Assembly: GCA_014859105.1 (NCBI GenBank)
Contig: JACUUX010000006.1
Span: 1 to 64,000, forward strand
Origin: Nitrospirota bacterium
GTDB lineage: Bacteria; Nitrospirota; Thermodesulfovibrionia; Thermodesulfovibrionales; SM23-35
DNA: 64,000 nucleotides
Direction of reading: 5' to 3'
Below are positions 7,638-17,178 of the stretch, in pieces (position 1 is the first letter of the stretch; each line of letters starts with the position of its first letter). Under the pieces are notes generated by a model. The model saw only the letters and a list, made by a program, of their open reading frames with translations, was not told the origin of the DNA and did no database searches. The translations under genes and the position numbers were made by a program.

Positions 7638-9749
7638 TCAACCCGCACGACGGTAGACCTCTGTCGATCTTGCTTCAACTTCTATCTCTGCACCGGCCTC
7701 GTAAATCTTTTCGCCCTCACCCACAAATGATTCATTTGTATCGAGAACTTTGCCCCACTGCCTGCCATATTCCTGTACAGGCAGTTTAAAAGTAAGCGGC
7801 TCATGGTGTGCATTGAATATCAGATAGAAGCTATCGTCGACCATTCGTTCGCCTCGAGAATCGGGGCTGATTAAACTTTCACCGTTTAAAAAGACCGCAA
7901 ATGACTTGGCAAAACTCTCTTCCCAGTGTTCATCGGACATTTCAACGCCATCAGGTGTGAACCATCCTATGTCAGTCACTCCGGTACCAAATATCGGCCT
8001 GCCCTGAAACCATCTGCGTCTGCTGAAGACAGGGTGTTTCTTGTAGAAATGGATAAGGAGTCGGGTGAACTCGAGAAGGCTTGCGTCAACATTATTCCAA
8101 TCGAACCATGATACTTCATTGTCCTGACAGTAGGCATTGTTGTTACCATTCTGGGTGCGGCCAATTTCATCTCCGCCCAGAAGCATGGGAACACCTTGAG
8201 ATAAAAATAGTGTGGAAAGAAAATTACGCTTCTGACAATTCCTCAGTTTGTTGATCTCAGGTTCTTCGGTAGGTCCCTCGATACCGCAATTCCACGACCT
8301 GTTATCGTCCGTGCCGTCCCTGTTGTCTTCTCCGTTAGCCTCGTTGTGTTTCTCGTTGTAGGAGACGAGGTCATGCAGAGTAAAGCCATCGTGGGCTGTA
8401 ACAAAGTTTATGCTGGCATAGGGTCTCCGTCCGGTACTTCCGTAGAGATCTGAACTACCTGTAATACGATAGGCAAAGTCGGAAAGTGTTCGATCAGCAC
8501 CCTTCCAGTAGTCACGCACAGTATTCCTGTATTTTCCATTCCACTCAGACCAAAGAGGAGGGAAATTTCCCACCTGATAACCTCCCTCGCCTAAATCCCA
8601 CGGTTCTGCAATGAGCTTCACCTGACTGATAACAGGGTCCTGCTGGATGATGTCAAAAAAGGCGGAAAGGCGATCCACGTCATGCAGTTCACGCGCTAAT
8701 GTAGCAGCTAAATCAAAACGGAATCCGTCCACATGCATCTCGAACACCCAGTATCTCAACGAATCCATTATAAGCTGCAGAACATGTGGATGCATCATAT
8801 TCAGGCTGTTGCCTGTTCCTGTATAATCCATATAATATCGCAAATCATCGGGAGTCAGGCGGTAGTATGCTGCGTTGTCAATACCCTTGAAACATAACAT
8901 GGGACCAAGGTGGTTGCCTTCGGAAGTATGGTTATAAACGACATCGAGTATTACCTCTATACCTGCCTTGTGCATGGCCTTAACCATCTCTTTGAATTCC
9001 TTCACCTGATGTCCAATCTGCCCGGAAGATGAATATTCGTTATGTGGAGCAAAATACCCTATCGTACTGTATCCCCAGTAGTTTCGAAGACCCTTTTCCA
9101 CAAGATGTGTGTAGTGGATAAACTGATGAACAGGCATGAGTTCGACTGCTGTAATACCAAGATTTTTCAGATATTCAGTCGATACAGAATGTGCAAGACC
9201 TGCATATGTCCCCTTTAATTCAGATGGGATTTCTGGATGCGTCTTCGTGAACCCCTTAACATGAGCTTCATAGATTATGGTTTTATGCCATGGTGTCTCA
9301 GGATGCCGGTCATCTTCCCAGTCAAAAGACTGATCAATTACTACGGATTTTGGCACAAAGGGAGCACTGTCCTTTTCATTCAACTCGTCAGGCTCGTCAA
9401 ATTTATACGGATAAACTGCCTCGTCCCACTGCACCAGTCCCTCTATGGCCTTTGCATAAGGGTCAAGGAGAAGTTTCGCAGGATTGCATCGCTGGCCATT
9501 TTCAGGTTTCCATGGGCCGTGCACACGGAATCCATATCGCTGGCCCGGCTCAATACCCGGGATATAGCCATGCCAGCAGAAGGCAGTAACCTCCGGAAGG
9601 TCAATACAGGTTTGATTGCCTCTTTCATCAAAAAGACAGAGTTCCGCACGCTCTGCCACCTCTGAAAATAACGAAAAGTTAGCTCCCTTCTTGTCAAATG
9701 TAGCGCCAAGCGGATAAGGTTTTCCAGGCCATATACCGGTCTTTTGCAT
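7638..9749 (-). CDS. glgX: Glycogen debranching enzyme GlgX
   Basis: 703-residue GH13 isoamylase-type enzyme that cuts alpha-1,6 branches of glycogen. An N-terminal CBM48-like domain (about 10-150) precedes the (beta/alpha)8 barrel. Catalytic residues are visible: nucleophile Asp346 in GFRFDLA, acid Glu382 in LIAEPWD, and Asp454 in TAHDGFTLHD. Length fits the family. AGGAGGTGA precedes the ATG. A short degraded copy of its C-terminal region sits at 29420-29477. It should act with the glucan phosphorylase at 13.7 kb in glycogen breakdown. Confidence 0.95.
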   Translation of the reverse strand: MQKTGIWPGKPYPLGATFDKKGANFSLFSEVAERAELCLFDERGNQTCIDLPEVTAFCWHGYIPGIEPGQRYGFRVHGPWKPENGQRCNPAKLLLDPYAKAIEGLVQWDEAVYPYKFDEPDELNEKDSAPFVPKSVVIDQSFDWEDDRHPETPWHKTIIYEAHVKGFTKTHPEIPSELKGTYAGLAHSVSTEYLKNLGITAVELMPVHQFIHYTHLVEKGLRNYWGYSTIGYFAPHNEYSSSGQIGHQVKEFKEMVKAMHKAGIEVILDVVYNHTSEGNHLGPMLCFKGIDNAAYYRLTPDDLRYYMDYTGTGNSLNMMHPHVLQLIMDSLRYWVFEMHVDGFRFDLAATLARELHDVDRLSAFFDIIQQDPVISQVKLIAEPWDLGEGGYQVGNFPPLWSEWNGKYRNTVRDYWKGADRTLSDFAYRITGSSDLYGSTGRRPYASINFVTAHDGFTLHDLVSYNEKHNEANGEDNRDGTDDNRSWNCGIEGPTEEPEINKLRNCQKRNFLSTLFLSQGVPMLLGGDEIGRTQNGNNNAYCQDNEVSWFDWNNVDASLLEFTRLLIHFYKKHPVFSRRRWFQGRPIFGTGVTDIGWFTPDGVEMSDEHWEESFAKSFAVFLNGESLISPDSRGERMVDDSFYLIFNAHHEPLTFKLPVQEYGRQWGKVLDTNESFVGEGEKIYEAGAEIEVEARSTEVYRRAG

Positions 9750-9822
9750 AAAAAAATCACCTCCTGTAATACAGATATTGCTCGTAAAACCATCAGTTAA
9801 TGGTACACTTCAGTCATTTCTT

Positions 9823-10029
9823 CTACTCCTTCGGTTTGAAGCTCTTGAATAATGCCACCAGCAGGCCAAGGGCGAATCCCGCGCCTGCTATGAGTAGCAG
9901 CAGCAGTATGTGCGGCATCTCTAGTGTAATGAAAAGAAAATGTGTCCTGACCGGCGCACGGTTTTGAATGATAACCGCACCGAGGGCAAACACCAGTGCC
10001 AGTATCCCTATGAGTTTAATTGTCTTCAT
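9823..10029 (-). CDS. LapA-domain (DUF1049) small membrane protein 1
   Basis: 68 residues with two TM helices (about 4-22 and 38-61) and the QNRAPV linker typical of the LapA/DUF1049 family, ending in a short positively charged tail (KPKE). E. coli LapA works with LapB in lipopolysaccharide assembly control, but the role of stand-alone members is less clear. A strong AGGAGGTCACT site precedes the ATG. It is about 82% identical to the protein at 16801-17007 (56 of 68 residues by eye), so one is a recent duplicate. Confidence 0.85.
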   Translation of the reverse strand: MKTIKLIGILALVFALGAVIIQNRAPVRTHFLFITLEMPHILLLLLIAGAGFALGLLVALFKSFKPKE

Positions 10030-10174
10030 AGTGACCTCCTGATGAAGTTTGTTATAGCCTTACCAATGATTCATAAGTAAAACCCCACCCGCTTTTATGA
10101 TATAACTTAAAGCACATCTTCTCAACTCGCCAATGCGCGGCGAGCATAAATAATTCCTTCATCTTCACATCGAG

Positions 10175-11020
10175 CTACTCAGTATTATTTTTCCCTCCGG
10201 ATTCAGAATTCGACTTCTTAACCGGGACCTCAAGGTTATGTACTAACTCGGCGCCTATCAGAAATATACACGCCACATAAAATATCCAGAGAAGAAAAAT
10301 GACGATGGCGGTGAGGGGTCCGTAAATATTCCCGAGTTGCGAGACTTTGGCTATAGCGTACAAAGTGAAAATATGTTTGGCCGCCTCGAGGAAAAGGGCA
10401 TAGAAAAGAGCGCCGGCCATGGCATGCCGCAGCTTTATCCTTTTCGTGGGCAAAAGCAGATACAGGGCTGAAGCGACCAAGAACGAAAGAAGCACGGGTA
10501 CGATATAACTTATTATAATCCGGGTCATTTTACCTATTTCCGGCACAGGGACATATCGCGAAAGAGAATCGAGTATCGGGATAAAGGACGCCGCACCGAA
10601 GGATATGGTAATAAAGACGACAGTCAGTATCATGACAATCAGCGAAAGCATGATTGAACCAAGCTGCGACCTCTTTTCTTTGAGGCTCAATATAATATTT
10701 ACCGAGCGATCGAGGGAATAATATAGCTGGTAGGAAAAATATATATATACTACCGTCGTCAGAAGACCAATCCCCCTGTAGGTTATCAGCTTGCCGATTT
10801 CATCCGATATCCCGCGGGTGGCCTCCGGGAAAAAACCGACAAGCTTCCTTAAAAGAAAATCGTAGAACTCCCTGTTTTCACCCAGCAAATACCCGAATAC
10901 CGATACGAGAAGCAGGAAAAAGGGAACGAAGGTCATCATAAAAAAACAGGTGATGGATCCGGCTAATACCGGACCATCATGACGGAAAAAATCAATAAAA
11001 CTTCTTAAAAGTATTCTCAT
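10175..11020 (-). CDS. YihY/BrkB-family membrane protein
   Basis: 281 residues with about six TM helices and the YihY/BrkB pattern: an N-terminal RHDGPVLAGSITCFFMMTFVPF segment, a central SFLVASALYLLLPTKRIKLRHAMAGALF motif and a C-terminal NIYGPLTAIVIFLLWIFYVACIFLIGAEL motif. Formerly annotated as ribonuclease BN; the family is now regarded as inner-membrane proteins of unknown function. The C-terminal tail is hydrophilic. Confidence 0.88.
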   Translation of the reverse strand: MRILLRSFIDFFRHDGPVLAGSITCFFMMTFVPFFLLLVSVFGYLLGENREFYDFLLRKLVGFFPEATRGISDEIGKLITYRGIGLLTTVVYIYFSYQLYYSLDRSVNIILSLKEKRSQLGSIMLSLIVMILTVVFITISFGAASFIPILDSLSRYVPVPEIGKMTRIIISYIVPVLLSFLVASALYLLLPTKRIKLRHAMAGALFYALFLEAAKHIFTLYAIAKVSQLGNIYGPLTAIVIFLLWIFYVACIFLIGAELVHNLEVPVKKSNSESGGKNNTE

Positions 11021-11072
11021 AGATAACTCACCTTAACCTTCCGTAAACGCGAAAACTGCATTTCAATTCATT

Positions 11073-12098
11073 TCATGCACTGCCTGTTCCTGTGCTCCGG
11101 ACTATACCCCGAAGAAGCCGTCCCAGAACATCGGCCCCAGTAATGACACGTTTGTTTTCACCCCACAGTAATATGACATCCTGATCGATAACATCATCCT
11201 GGCTGTAGCCGGGTTTCACCCTGAGAAGGGAAATAACATCTCCTATTGTTGTCCTGCCGTTCCTTGCGATGATGGGACGATGGCAGTGCCAATACGGGTT
11301 AAACCGGTCGGATTTGAACAACGCATCGCAAATAAATTCGTCAGAATCGATCACAAATTTCGGTTCATTCTCCGGATCGACAAGCACGATCCACTTTTTA
11401 CCTGAGATGTGAATACGTCTCAGGAACACATCAGAAGTGGACGGATTTATTTCAGGGAAAACGGGCCTGTTATTCTGGAAGTTCAATTGCACTATGCCTC
11501 TGGGATGAATAGGTTCGCCTTCGTCTGACAGAGGGACGTCATCAAGCGCCAGGAAATTGAGAGCCCCCTGACCTTCCACCTTTTCGATATCGCTTTTCGA
11601 GGAATCCATATGTAATTTAATGAGCTGCCGGATATCTTTTTCCCTGAAATACGTTATTGCCTCAGGGCCGAGCCATCTGTCCAGCACAAGTGCAGTGGGT
11701 TTGGCTACGGGAAAAAGAACGATCTGATAAAAACGGAGACCGGGTGAGAACATGGAACCAAATCGCAGAGCGTGTCTTGAGAAGTAAGCCTGCGGAATGA
11801 TTTCCCCGAAAATGGTAATTATAACGGTCGAAAATAAAAAAGCCAGGACACCAGTAAGTACCGAGCCGGACAGCAATGCCAGAAGCACATTGACTGCCAC
11901 GTTTGCCCACAGAATCGTAACGAGGACGAAATTCGCATCTTCCCTCAGCGACAGAACACGGCGGGCATGTTTGTTATTCTTTGCAACTTCTATTTTAAGT
12001 TCCAGCTTGCTGATGGTAAAAAAAGCAAGATTCAGACCGGACAACATCGCTGATTGTGATATGCAGATCGCGATCCCTATCCATGTAGGTAATGTCAT
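11073..12098 (-). CDS. DUF21 (CNNM/CorC-like) membrane protein
   Basis: 341 residues. The N-terminal DUF21 membrane domain (about 1-150) has the family signatures FFTISKLELK, NVLLALLSGS and IFGEIIPQAYFSR. The C-terminal half resembles a cytoplasmic CBS-pair region (IDSDEFICDALF, ARNGRTTIGDVISLL). Relatives include CorB/CorC and eukaryotic CNNM Mg2+ transport proteins. It lies just downstream of pyruvate kinase, a Mg2+-dependent enzyme, but that link is only positional. Confidence 0.82.
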   Translation of the reverse strand: MTLPTWIGIAICISQSAMLSGLNLAFFTISKLELKIEVAKNNKHARRVLSLREDANFVLVTILWANVAVNVLLALLSGSVLTGVLAFLFSTVIITIFGEIIPQAYFSRHALRFGSMFSPGLRFYQIVLFPVAKPTALVLDRWLGPEAITYFREKDIRQLIKLHMDSSKSDIEKVEGQGALNFLALDDVPLSDEGEPIHPRGIVQLNFQNNRPVFPEINPSTSDVFLRRIHISGKKWIVLVDPENEPKFVIDSDEFICDALFKSDRFNPYWHCHRPIIARNGRTTIGDVISLLRVKPGYSQDDVIDQDVILLWGENKRVITGADVLGRLLRGIVRSTGTGSA

Positions 12099-12129
12099 AG
12101 GCCGTAACCCTCCATCCTTATGCCTTTAT

Positions 12130-13572
12130 TTATCGAACTGTAATTATTCTCAGCAAGTCGACACCATTCATATCGTCAGCGGCTGTGCCCTCGACAAAAA
12201 TCACTCTGTCACCTCTTTGGGCTATACCTGAATTATCTATGAATTCCATGATCATATCAAGCCTGCTGCCCGTTTTATTTTCCATGAAGATAGGACAAAC
12301 CCCATACGACAGGTTGCGAAAATTGTTCGCTTTTTCGTTGTCGCCAAAAGAAAGTATCCAGCAGTCTGGTTTGAATCTGGAGATAAGGCAAGGGGCGCCT
12401 GCGCTTTGCGCAGGAACGATTATATAATGAATATTTAATGCCCGCGCTGCTTCAACAGCATTAAGCGAAATGATATCCTTAATGGTAGTTTTACCGTAGC
12501 CCTCACCCTTCCTGAAGTAAGCAGGCAAATCAGACAAGGCCTTTACGGCTTCCCATTCCCGCTCAGCAGAGGTTGCGATTTTGGCCATCATTTCCACTGC
12601 TTCGACAGGATACCTTCCGATCGCTGTTTCTTCAGATAGCATGACGGCGTCTGTGCCATCCAGAATCGCATTCGCCACATCGGACACCTCGGCACGGGTC
12701 GGTCGAATGTTCTCTGTCATGGATACCAGCATTTGTGTCGCTGTTATCACCGGACGTCCCAGAAGATTTGCCTTGTGGATGAGTTTTTTCTGTACGGACG
12801 GTACATCCTCGAGAGGAATCTGAACTCCGAGGTCACCGCGGGCTATCATGATCGCATCTGCTGCATCCAGTATTTCGTCGATGTTTTTGATTGCTTCCGC
12901 ACGTTCAATTTTTGCCACCACATAAACAGATTTTCCTCTTTTTCCTGCAAACTCCCTCACTTTCATGATGTCATCCGCTGTTTCTGCAAATGAAACGCCA
13001 AAGGTGTCAATGCCTTCCTCCAACGCAAAGTCGACGAACGTGAGATCACTTTCCGATACCACATCTGTAAATATTTTTACACCCGGAAGATTTAATCCTT
13101 TATGGGAAAGTAACGGGCCGCCGATAATCGTACGGCAGAAGACTTCATCTGCCAATATCTTTTCCACCTGTAATTGTATAAATCCGTCGTTGAGGAAAAT
13201 AAGGCTTCCCGGTGATACGCTTTCAGGCAGTCTCTTGTATTCTACGGGTATGCGGTCAGGAGTTCCAAGGATGTCTCTAATGGTCAGAATTACCTTATCC
13301 CCTTTTTCCAATAAAAGTGAGTCATCCCGGAGTTTTCCTATGCGGATCTTTGGGCCGGGAAGATCAACCATAATCAGACAATAACGCTGGAGCTTGACCG
13401 CTACAGCGCGGATACGCCGGATATCCTCCTTATGCGTTTTTAGAGTACCATGAGCGAAATTGAGCCGTGCCACATTCATTCCCTGTTCGATCAATTCCTC
13501 CAGAACAGCCTCAGAACGGGAGGCGGGCCCTATGGTACAGACGATCTTAGTTTTATGATCCGGTAAGTTCAT
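12130..13572 (-). CDS. pyk: Pyruvate kinase, predicted K+-independent type
   Basis: 480 residues. It converts phosphoenolpyruvate and ADP to pyruvate and ATP. Motifs: VCTIGPAS (11-18), LNFAHG (37-42), GPKIRIG (73-79), the catalytic lysine in VVAKIERAE and the Mg2+-binding ARGDLG. Two K+ ligands of the muscle enzyme are replaced (Ser77 to Ala40, Thr114 to Leu71), and Glu117 is Lys75, the substitution associated with K+-independent pyruvate kinases. The C-terminal allosteric domain is present. PEP synthase at 30-32 kb runs the reverse direction. Confidence 0.95.
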   Translation of the reverse strand: MNLPDHKTKIVCTIGPASRSEAVLEELIEQGMNVARLNFAHGTLKTHKEDIRRIRAVAVKLQRYCLIMVDLPGPKIRIGKLRDDSLLLEKGDKVILTIRDILGTPDRIPVEYKRLPESVSPGSLIFLNDGFIQLQVEKILADEVFCRTIIGGPLLSHKGLNLPGVKIFTDVVSESDLTFVDFALEEGIDTFGVSFAETADDIMKVREFAGKRGKSVYVVAKIERAEAIKNIDEILDAADAIMIARGDLGVQIPLEDVPSVQKKLIHKANLLGRPVITATQMLVSMTENIRPTRAEVSDVANAILDGTDAVMLSEETAIGRYPVEAVEMMAKIATSAEREWEAVKALSDLPAYFRKGEGYGKTTIKDIISLNAVEAARALNIHYIIVPAQSAGAPCLISRFKPDCWILSFGDNEKANNFRNLSYGVCPIFMENKTGSRLDMIMEFIDNSGIAQRGDRVIFVEGTAADDMNGVDLLRIITVR

Positions 13573-13600
13573 AGCAAATCCCCCTTGTTGTTAATTCCTG

Positions 13601-13630
13601 CTTTTCCTTCGGTTTAAACCTGTTAAACAC
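13601..13630 (-). pseudogene. Possible remnant of a lapA 3' end
   Basis: Read on the minus strand this 30-bp stretch encodes VFNRFKPKEK, close to the last residues of the LapA-like protein at 16801-17007 (LFNRSKPKE), with about 23 of 30 bases matching. It lies in the 145 bp between glgP and pyk and has no start. The rest of the gap shows no clear feature. Short match, so only suggestive. Confidence 0.4.
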
Positions 13631-13717
13631 AAAAAGTCACGAAGGAATTTTCTGTGCCAGTCATCTGGAATTGTCCAAAAGGCTCCAGTGTCATTTCTTC
13701 CCTAACCGGCATTTTTC

Positions 13718-15430
13718 TCAGCGGCTAAAATAGGCATTGAGCACATACTCCTGCACCATCCTGTGGGTATTGAAAAACGAACCATTGATGGCGATGGAGT
13801 ATATCATCACGTCGATGAACCGTTCCCGGTCGTGGTAGAAGAGGGGAACTATGGCATGTTCCAGCTTATCGTAAAGCGAGGGAGCATCCAGGGAGTGGTC
13901 CCGCTCGTCTCCCTTTCCGTGAGTCGGCTCGCCGATGGACCAACCGGTCAGTCCCTCGATATGCCCCTCGATCCACCATCCGTCCAGAACGCTCAGATTG
14001 GGAACGCCGTTCAATGACGCTTTCATTCCGCTTGTTCCCGAGGCCTCCATCGGGGGCTCCGGGGTGTTCAGCCAGATGTCTACCCCGGCGGTGATCATCG
14101 CCCCCAGGGTCATATTGTAATTCTCGAGATAAGCGACCATAACATCATTTCCGAGGGCCTGCTGGGCCTGAAAAATCCTTTTGATGAGCTCTTTTCCCCC
14201 CTGATCCCGGGGATGAGCCTTGCCGGCGTAGATCACCTGGATTTTGCCGGTTTCCGCCGAGATCCTCCTCAGCCGCTCGATGTCATGGAACAGGAGGTCG
14301 CCTCTTTTGTAGGTCGTGGCCCGCCTGGCATAACCGATGGTCAGAACGTTCTCATCCATCCCGGCGCCGGTTTCCCAGTTGACAAAGCCAATCAGGCGTT
14401 TCTTGACTTGCATATGGGCATCCCACACCTCCGGCTTCGGAATGCTCAGAGCATAGCGGAGGCTGAAATTGTCCTGTTGCCAGACGGGGATATACCGGTC
14501 GAAAAGTCTTTGGAACGGCTCCGATACCCAGGTAGCCGCATGGACTCCGTTGGTGATAGCCTCGATGGAATAGCCGGCGAACATCAGCCGGGAGACCTCT
14601 CCATGTTTTTGGGCCACCCCGTTAATATAACGGCTCATATTAAGGGCCAGGTAGGTCATATTAAGTATGTCTTCCTCATAAAGAACCCCCTTCAGGGCAA
14701 AGAAATCCTCCCGCGGCCCGATCACCCTCCGCGCCAGTTCACAAGGAAACTTATCGTGCCCGGCAGGAACAGGGGTATGCGTCGTAAAGACACATTTCTC
14801 CCGCACCGCTTCGCAATCCTCCTCCGTTATTGATTCCCTGCCGGCCCTTTTCGCCTCCTCGTCCAGCAGCTCAAGCGTCAGGAGAGCAGCGTGCCCTTCG
14901 TTCAGATGGAAACTTTGGATGTTCTCATGGCCTAAGGCGCGAAGCATCCTGACTCCGCCGATGCCCAGAATCACTTCCTGCGACAGTCGGTAGTGTTCGT
15001 CACCGCCGTACAGGGATTGAGTCAGTTCGCGGTCCCATTCCGAATTCTCGGGCAGATCGGCGTCCAGGAAATAGATCGGTACTCTAAAGCCGCCAACCCC
15101 CTTGACTTCATATCGCCAAGCCCGCAGGTGAACGGTTCGACCTTCCACCATGACCCATACTCTCCGGGACTCCTCCTGGAGTAATTCCTCGACTGCCCAT
15201 GGAGCGGGCTCTTCACGCTGCCATCCATCCTCTTCCAGCCTTTGCCGGAAGTACCCTTTACGGTAGAGGAGGCTGACCGCAACCATCGGCACCTTGAGAT
15301 CAGCCGCTGAGCGGATCGTGTCTCCAGCCAGCACCCCCAGTCCTCCGCTGTAAGTATACATTCGCTCGTCAATCCCTATCTCCATGGAGAAATAGGCTAC
15401 CGACCGCTGTTCATTCGCTGTTTGTCCCAT
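13718..15430 (-). CDS. glgP: Alpha-glucan phosphorylase (GT35), short form
   Basis: 570-residue GT35 enzyme releasing glucose-1-phosphate from glycogen or maltodextrin. Visible: N-terminal [48 protein letters not shown], and the pyridoxal-phosphate lysine in [14 protein letters not shown] (Lys about 470). It is much shorter than the roughly 800-residue E. coli MalP/GlgP and belongs to the short bacterial/archaeal form. I chose the ATG at 15430 (MGQTAN) because AGGAGGT lies 4 nt upstream; an ATG 7 codons earlier has none. Gap to pfkB is 29 nt. Higher GC than genes before 13 kb. Confidence 0.93.
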   Translation of the reverse strand: MGQTANEQRSVAYFSMEIGIDERMYTYSGGLGVLAGDTIRSAADLKVPMVAVSLLYRKGYFRQRLEEDGWQREEPAPWAVEELLQEESRRVWVMVEGRTVHLRAWRYEVKGVGGFRVPIYFLDADLPENSEWDRELTQSLYGGDEHYRLSQEVILGIGGVRMLRALGHENIQSFHLNEGHAALLTLELLDEEAKRAGRESITEEDCEAVREKCVFTTHTPVPAGHDKFPCELARRVIGPREDFFALKGVLYEEDILNMTYLALNMSRYINGVAQKHGEVSRLMFAGYSIEAITNGVHAATWVSEPFQRLFDRYIPVWQQDNFSLRYALSIPKPEVWDAHMQVKKRLIGFVNWETGAGMDENVLTIGYARRATTYKRGDLLFHDIERLRRISAETGKIQVIYAGKAHPRDQGGKELIKRIFQAQQALGNDVMVAYLENYNMTLGAMITAGVDIWLNTPEPPMEASGTSGMKASLNGVPNLSVLDGWWIEGHIEGLTGWSIGEPTHGKGDERDHSLDAPSLYDKLEHAIVPLFYHDRERFIDVMIYSIAINGSFFNTHRMVQEYVLNAYFSR

Positions 15431-15459
15431 ATTGACCTCCTGATTCTTCATAATAAAAA

Positions 15460-16398
15460 TTATTCAGCCTCTGAAACCATTTTTTCATACAACCGCTCGG
15501 CATCTTCCCTCCGGCACAGCTCTGTGCCCGGAGTCATGACAGCAGCGGCCCCGGCTGCCACCCCGAACAGGACAGATTCCCGCAGCGTTTTGTCCCGGGC
15601 AAGACTCAAAACCACACCGGCCACCATGCTGTCCCCGGCCCCTACCTTACTGACAATCGGTACGGTAGGCGGCAATATATGTTCGGCGACATTCTCCGAA
15701 ACCATCAAAGCGCCTGCGGCGCCGAGAGAAATGACCAGCACTTCGCACCGGCCGCTTTTTACCATCTTTCGAGCCGCCGCCTTTATCTGCGATTCCTCTT
15801 TGATGTCCTGTCCTGTGATTTCTCTGAATTCACGGACATTGGGCTTAATGAGATAGACACCTTCCTGCAGCGCCCGCTCCAGGGCTTCTCCGGATGCATC
15901 GACGATCACTTTTACCCTATTGTCCTTGCCGGTGCGCGCCACTCGTGCATAAAAGTCAGCCGGCACACCCTGAGGAAGACTTCCGCTGGCGACCAGGTAA
16001 TCGGGTTTGGGACTGATCGCAGACAGCTCATGGAGACATCGTTCCCATTCCTCATCACTCAGAATCGGACCCGGCATCCCAAAACGAAATTGTTGGCCGG
16101 TGGATTCCTCCAGAATAACAAGACTCTCCCGGATCATTCCCTCTATTGGAAGCGGTCGCTTGGTAATGCCTTCCCGGTCCAGGAGGTCTTTCAACCTGTG
16201 TCCTGTCAGTCCCCCTGCGGGAAAGAGGAGTACCGATTCCCCTCCCAGCTTTTTTATCGCCCGGGCAACATTAACACCCCCACCCCCCGGTTCAAAGCGC
16301 GGAGCTTTACAGTACAGCTTCCGTTCTGCAATGACATGATCAACACTTGAACTCTTGTCGATTGCCGGGTTCATCGTAAAAGTAACGATTGTTTTCAT
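15460..16398 (-). CDS. pfkB: 6-phosphofructokinase II (PfkB, ribokinase family)
   Basis: 312 residues, colinear with E. coli Pfk-2: N-terminal [23 protein letters not shown] (35-48), [16 protein letters not shown] and the catalytic loop [10 protein letters not shown] with Asp256. It phosphorylates fructose-6-phosphate. The FEPGGGG and GAGDSM patterns favour Pfk-2 over 1-phosphofructokinase, although the two are close. The start overlaps the stop of a 36-codon coiled-coil ORF by 3 nt, in an ATGA-type arrangement, which suggests coupled translation. glgP, GAPDH and this gene form a glycolytic cluster. Confidence 0.9.
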   Translation of the reverse strand: MKTIVTFTMNPAIDKSSSVDHVIAERKLYCKAPRFEPGGGGVNVARAIKKLGGESVLLFPAGGLTGHRLKDLLDREGITKRPLPIEGMIRESLVILEESTGQQFRFGMPGPILSDEEWERCLHELSAISPKPDYLVASGSLPQGVPADFYARVARTGKDNRVKVIVDASGEALERALQEGVYLIKPNVREFREITGQDIKEESQIKAAARKMVKSGRCEVLVISLGAAGALMVSENVAEHILPPTVPIVSKVGAGDSMVAGVVLSLARDKTLRESVLFGVAAGAAAVMTPGTELCRREDAERLYEKMVSEAE

Positions 16399-16505
16399 TG
16401 AACAAGCCTCCGTTCATTTGTCTTCCACTTCAGTTTATCGATCTTAAGTAGACACTCCTCTAATTTTACCTGCAGTTTCTGTTCATACTCTCGTTTCATG
16501 CTCAT
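16395..16505 (-). CDS. 36-residue coiled-coil ORF, truncated paralogue
   Basis: ATG at 16505, stop overlapping the pfkB start. The product is highly charged and heptad-like. About 16 of the first 29 residues match the N-terminus of the coiled-coil protein at 29484-29774 (shared MSxK...Y.QKLQ..L.E....DKLK). It has an AAAGGAT site upstream. It is either a gene cut short by the arrival of pfkB or a short translated leader for pfkB. No similar ORF continues in another frame. Confidence 0.55.
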   Translation of the reverse strand: MSMKREYEQKLQVKLEECLLKIDKLKWKTNERRLVQ

Positions 16506-16607
16506 AGTTTGTATCCTTTTTGATTTTTATTGAAGATTTACCTCTGCTGTGAAATGTTTTTATTATTAAGCTTTTGTTCATTTCCTTCCTCTGGATTCCC
16601 TGGCCAA

Positions 16608-16738
16608 GAGGCTGTGTCGCAATCGCTAAAGGTGTCATTTCAAGGAGTTTGCGACGAGAAATCTTGCAACAAAAACAGTGAGTTAAAGATTTCTCACTTC
16701 GTTCGAAATGACAAAAAACAAAATTGCGACACAGTCTC
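16608..16738. repeat. Nested inverted-repeat element
   Basis: Outer inverted repeats GAGGCTGTGTCGCAAT (16608-16623) and ATTGCGACACAGTCTC (16723-16738) match at 15 of 16 positions. Inside lies a second unit bounded by TGTCATTTC and GAAATGACA (16633-16713), which itself contains GAGAAATCTT/AAGATTTCTC arms. This accounts for much of the roughly 295-bp gap between the coiled-coil ORF and the second lapA-like gene; nothing else was seen there. Confidence 0.75.
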
Positions 16739-16800
16739 CAAGTCGGGCAATGACGATCAAGCAATATGAATCTTATTCAAGGTTGATGTAATGTTTTCTC

Positions 16801-17007
16801 TTACTCCTTGGGTTTGGACCTGTTAAACAAAGCCACCAGCAGGCCGAGGGCAAATCCCCCCCCCGCTATGAGAAGCAGCAGGAGAATATGCGGCATTTCT
16901 ATGGTGATGAAAAGCAAATGTGTCCTGACCGGCCCGCGGTTTTGTACTATCACTATACCAAGGACAAGCACCAGAGCCAGTATGCCTATTAATTTAGCTG
17001 TCTTCAT
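16801..17007 (-). CDS. LapA-domain (DUF1049) small membrane protein 2
   Basis: 68 residues, two TM helices (about 4-22 and 38-61) around the linker QNRGPVRTH, with tail SKPKE. It is a close paralogue of 9823-10029, differing at about 12 positions, mostly conservative. It has an AAAGGAGGATTCTT site. It lies inside the GC-rich block next to a P-type ATPase gene. Role in the envelope inferred from the family only. Confidence 0.85.
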   Translation of the reverse strand: MKTAKLIGILALVLVLGIVIVQNRGPVRTHLLFITIEMPHILLLLLIAGGGFALGLLVALFNRSKPKE

Positions 17008-17101
17008 AAGAATCCTCCTTTCAGGTGTTTGCTTATTTCATAGCCAGGTTTTATACAAAGAATTCTCCATGCTATGCATCGGGGTTTATACTTCCCTCTT
17101 C

Positions 17102-17170
17102 TGTCATTCCCGCCTGTCGGGAATCCTTTTGAGAAGACATCAGAAAGATTCCGGTCGAGCCGGAATGACA
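17102..17170. repeat. TGTCAT...ATGACA palindromic repeat
   Basis: 69 bp with ends TGTCATTCCCGCC and GGAATGACA and arms CCTGTCGGGAATCC and GATTCCGGTCGAGCCGG. Member of the dispersed family, located just after the P-type ATPase stop, so it may also serve as an mRNA 3' stem-loop. Confidence 0.8.
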
Positions 17171-17178
17171 ACTTTTCA

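Noticed and set aside
10052-10162. 36-codon minus-strand ORF between YihY and lapA-like genes, with a stretch like the DUF389 gene 3' end
   Set aside because: No ribosome site. The similarity rests on about 20 bp that also form a CTCGCC/GGCGAG hairpin, so it may be coincidence.
14213-14833. Long plus-strand open frame (206 codons) opposite glgP
   Set aside because: Antisense to a well-supported phosphorylase gene in GC-rich DNA; no recognisable domain.
15679-16350. 223-codon plus-strand frame opposite pfkB
   Set aside because: Antisense shadow of a conserved kinase gene.
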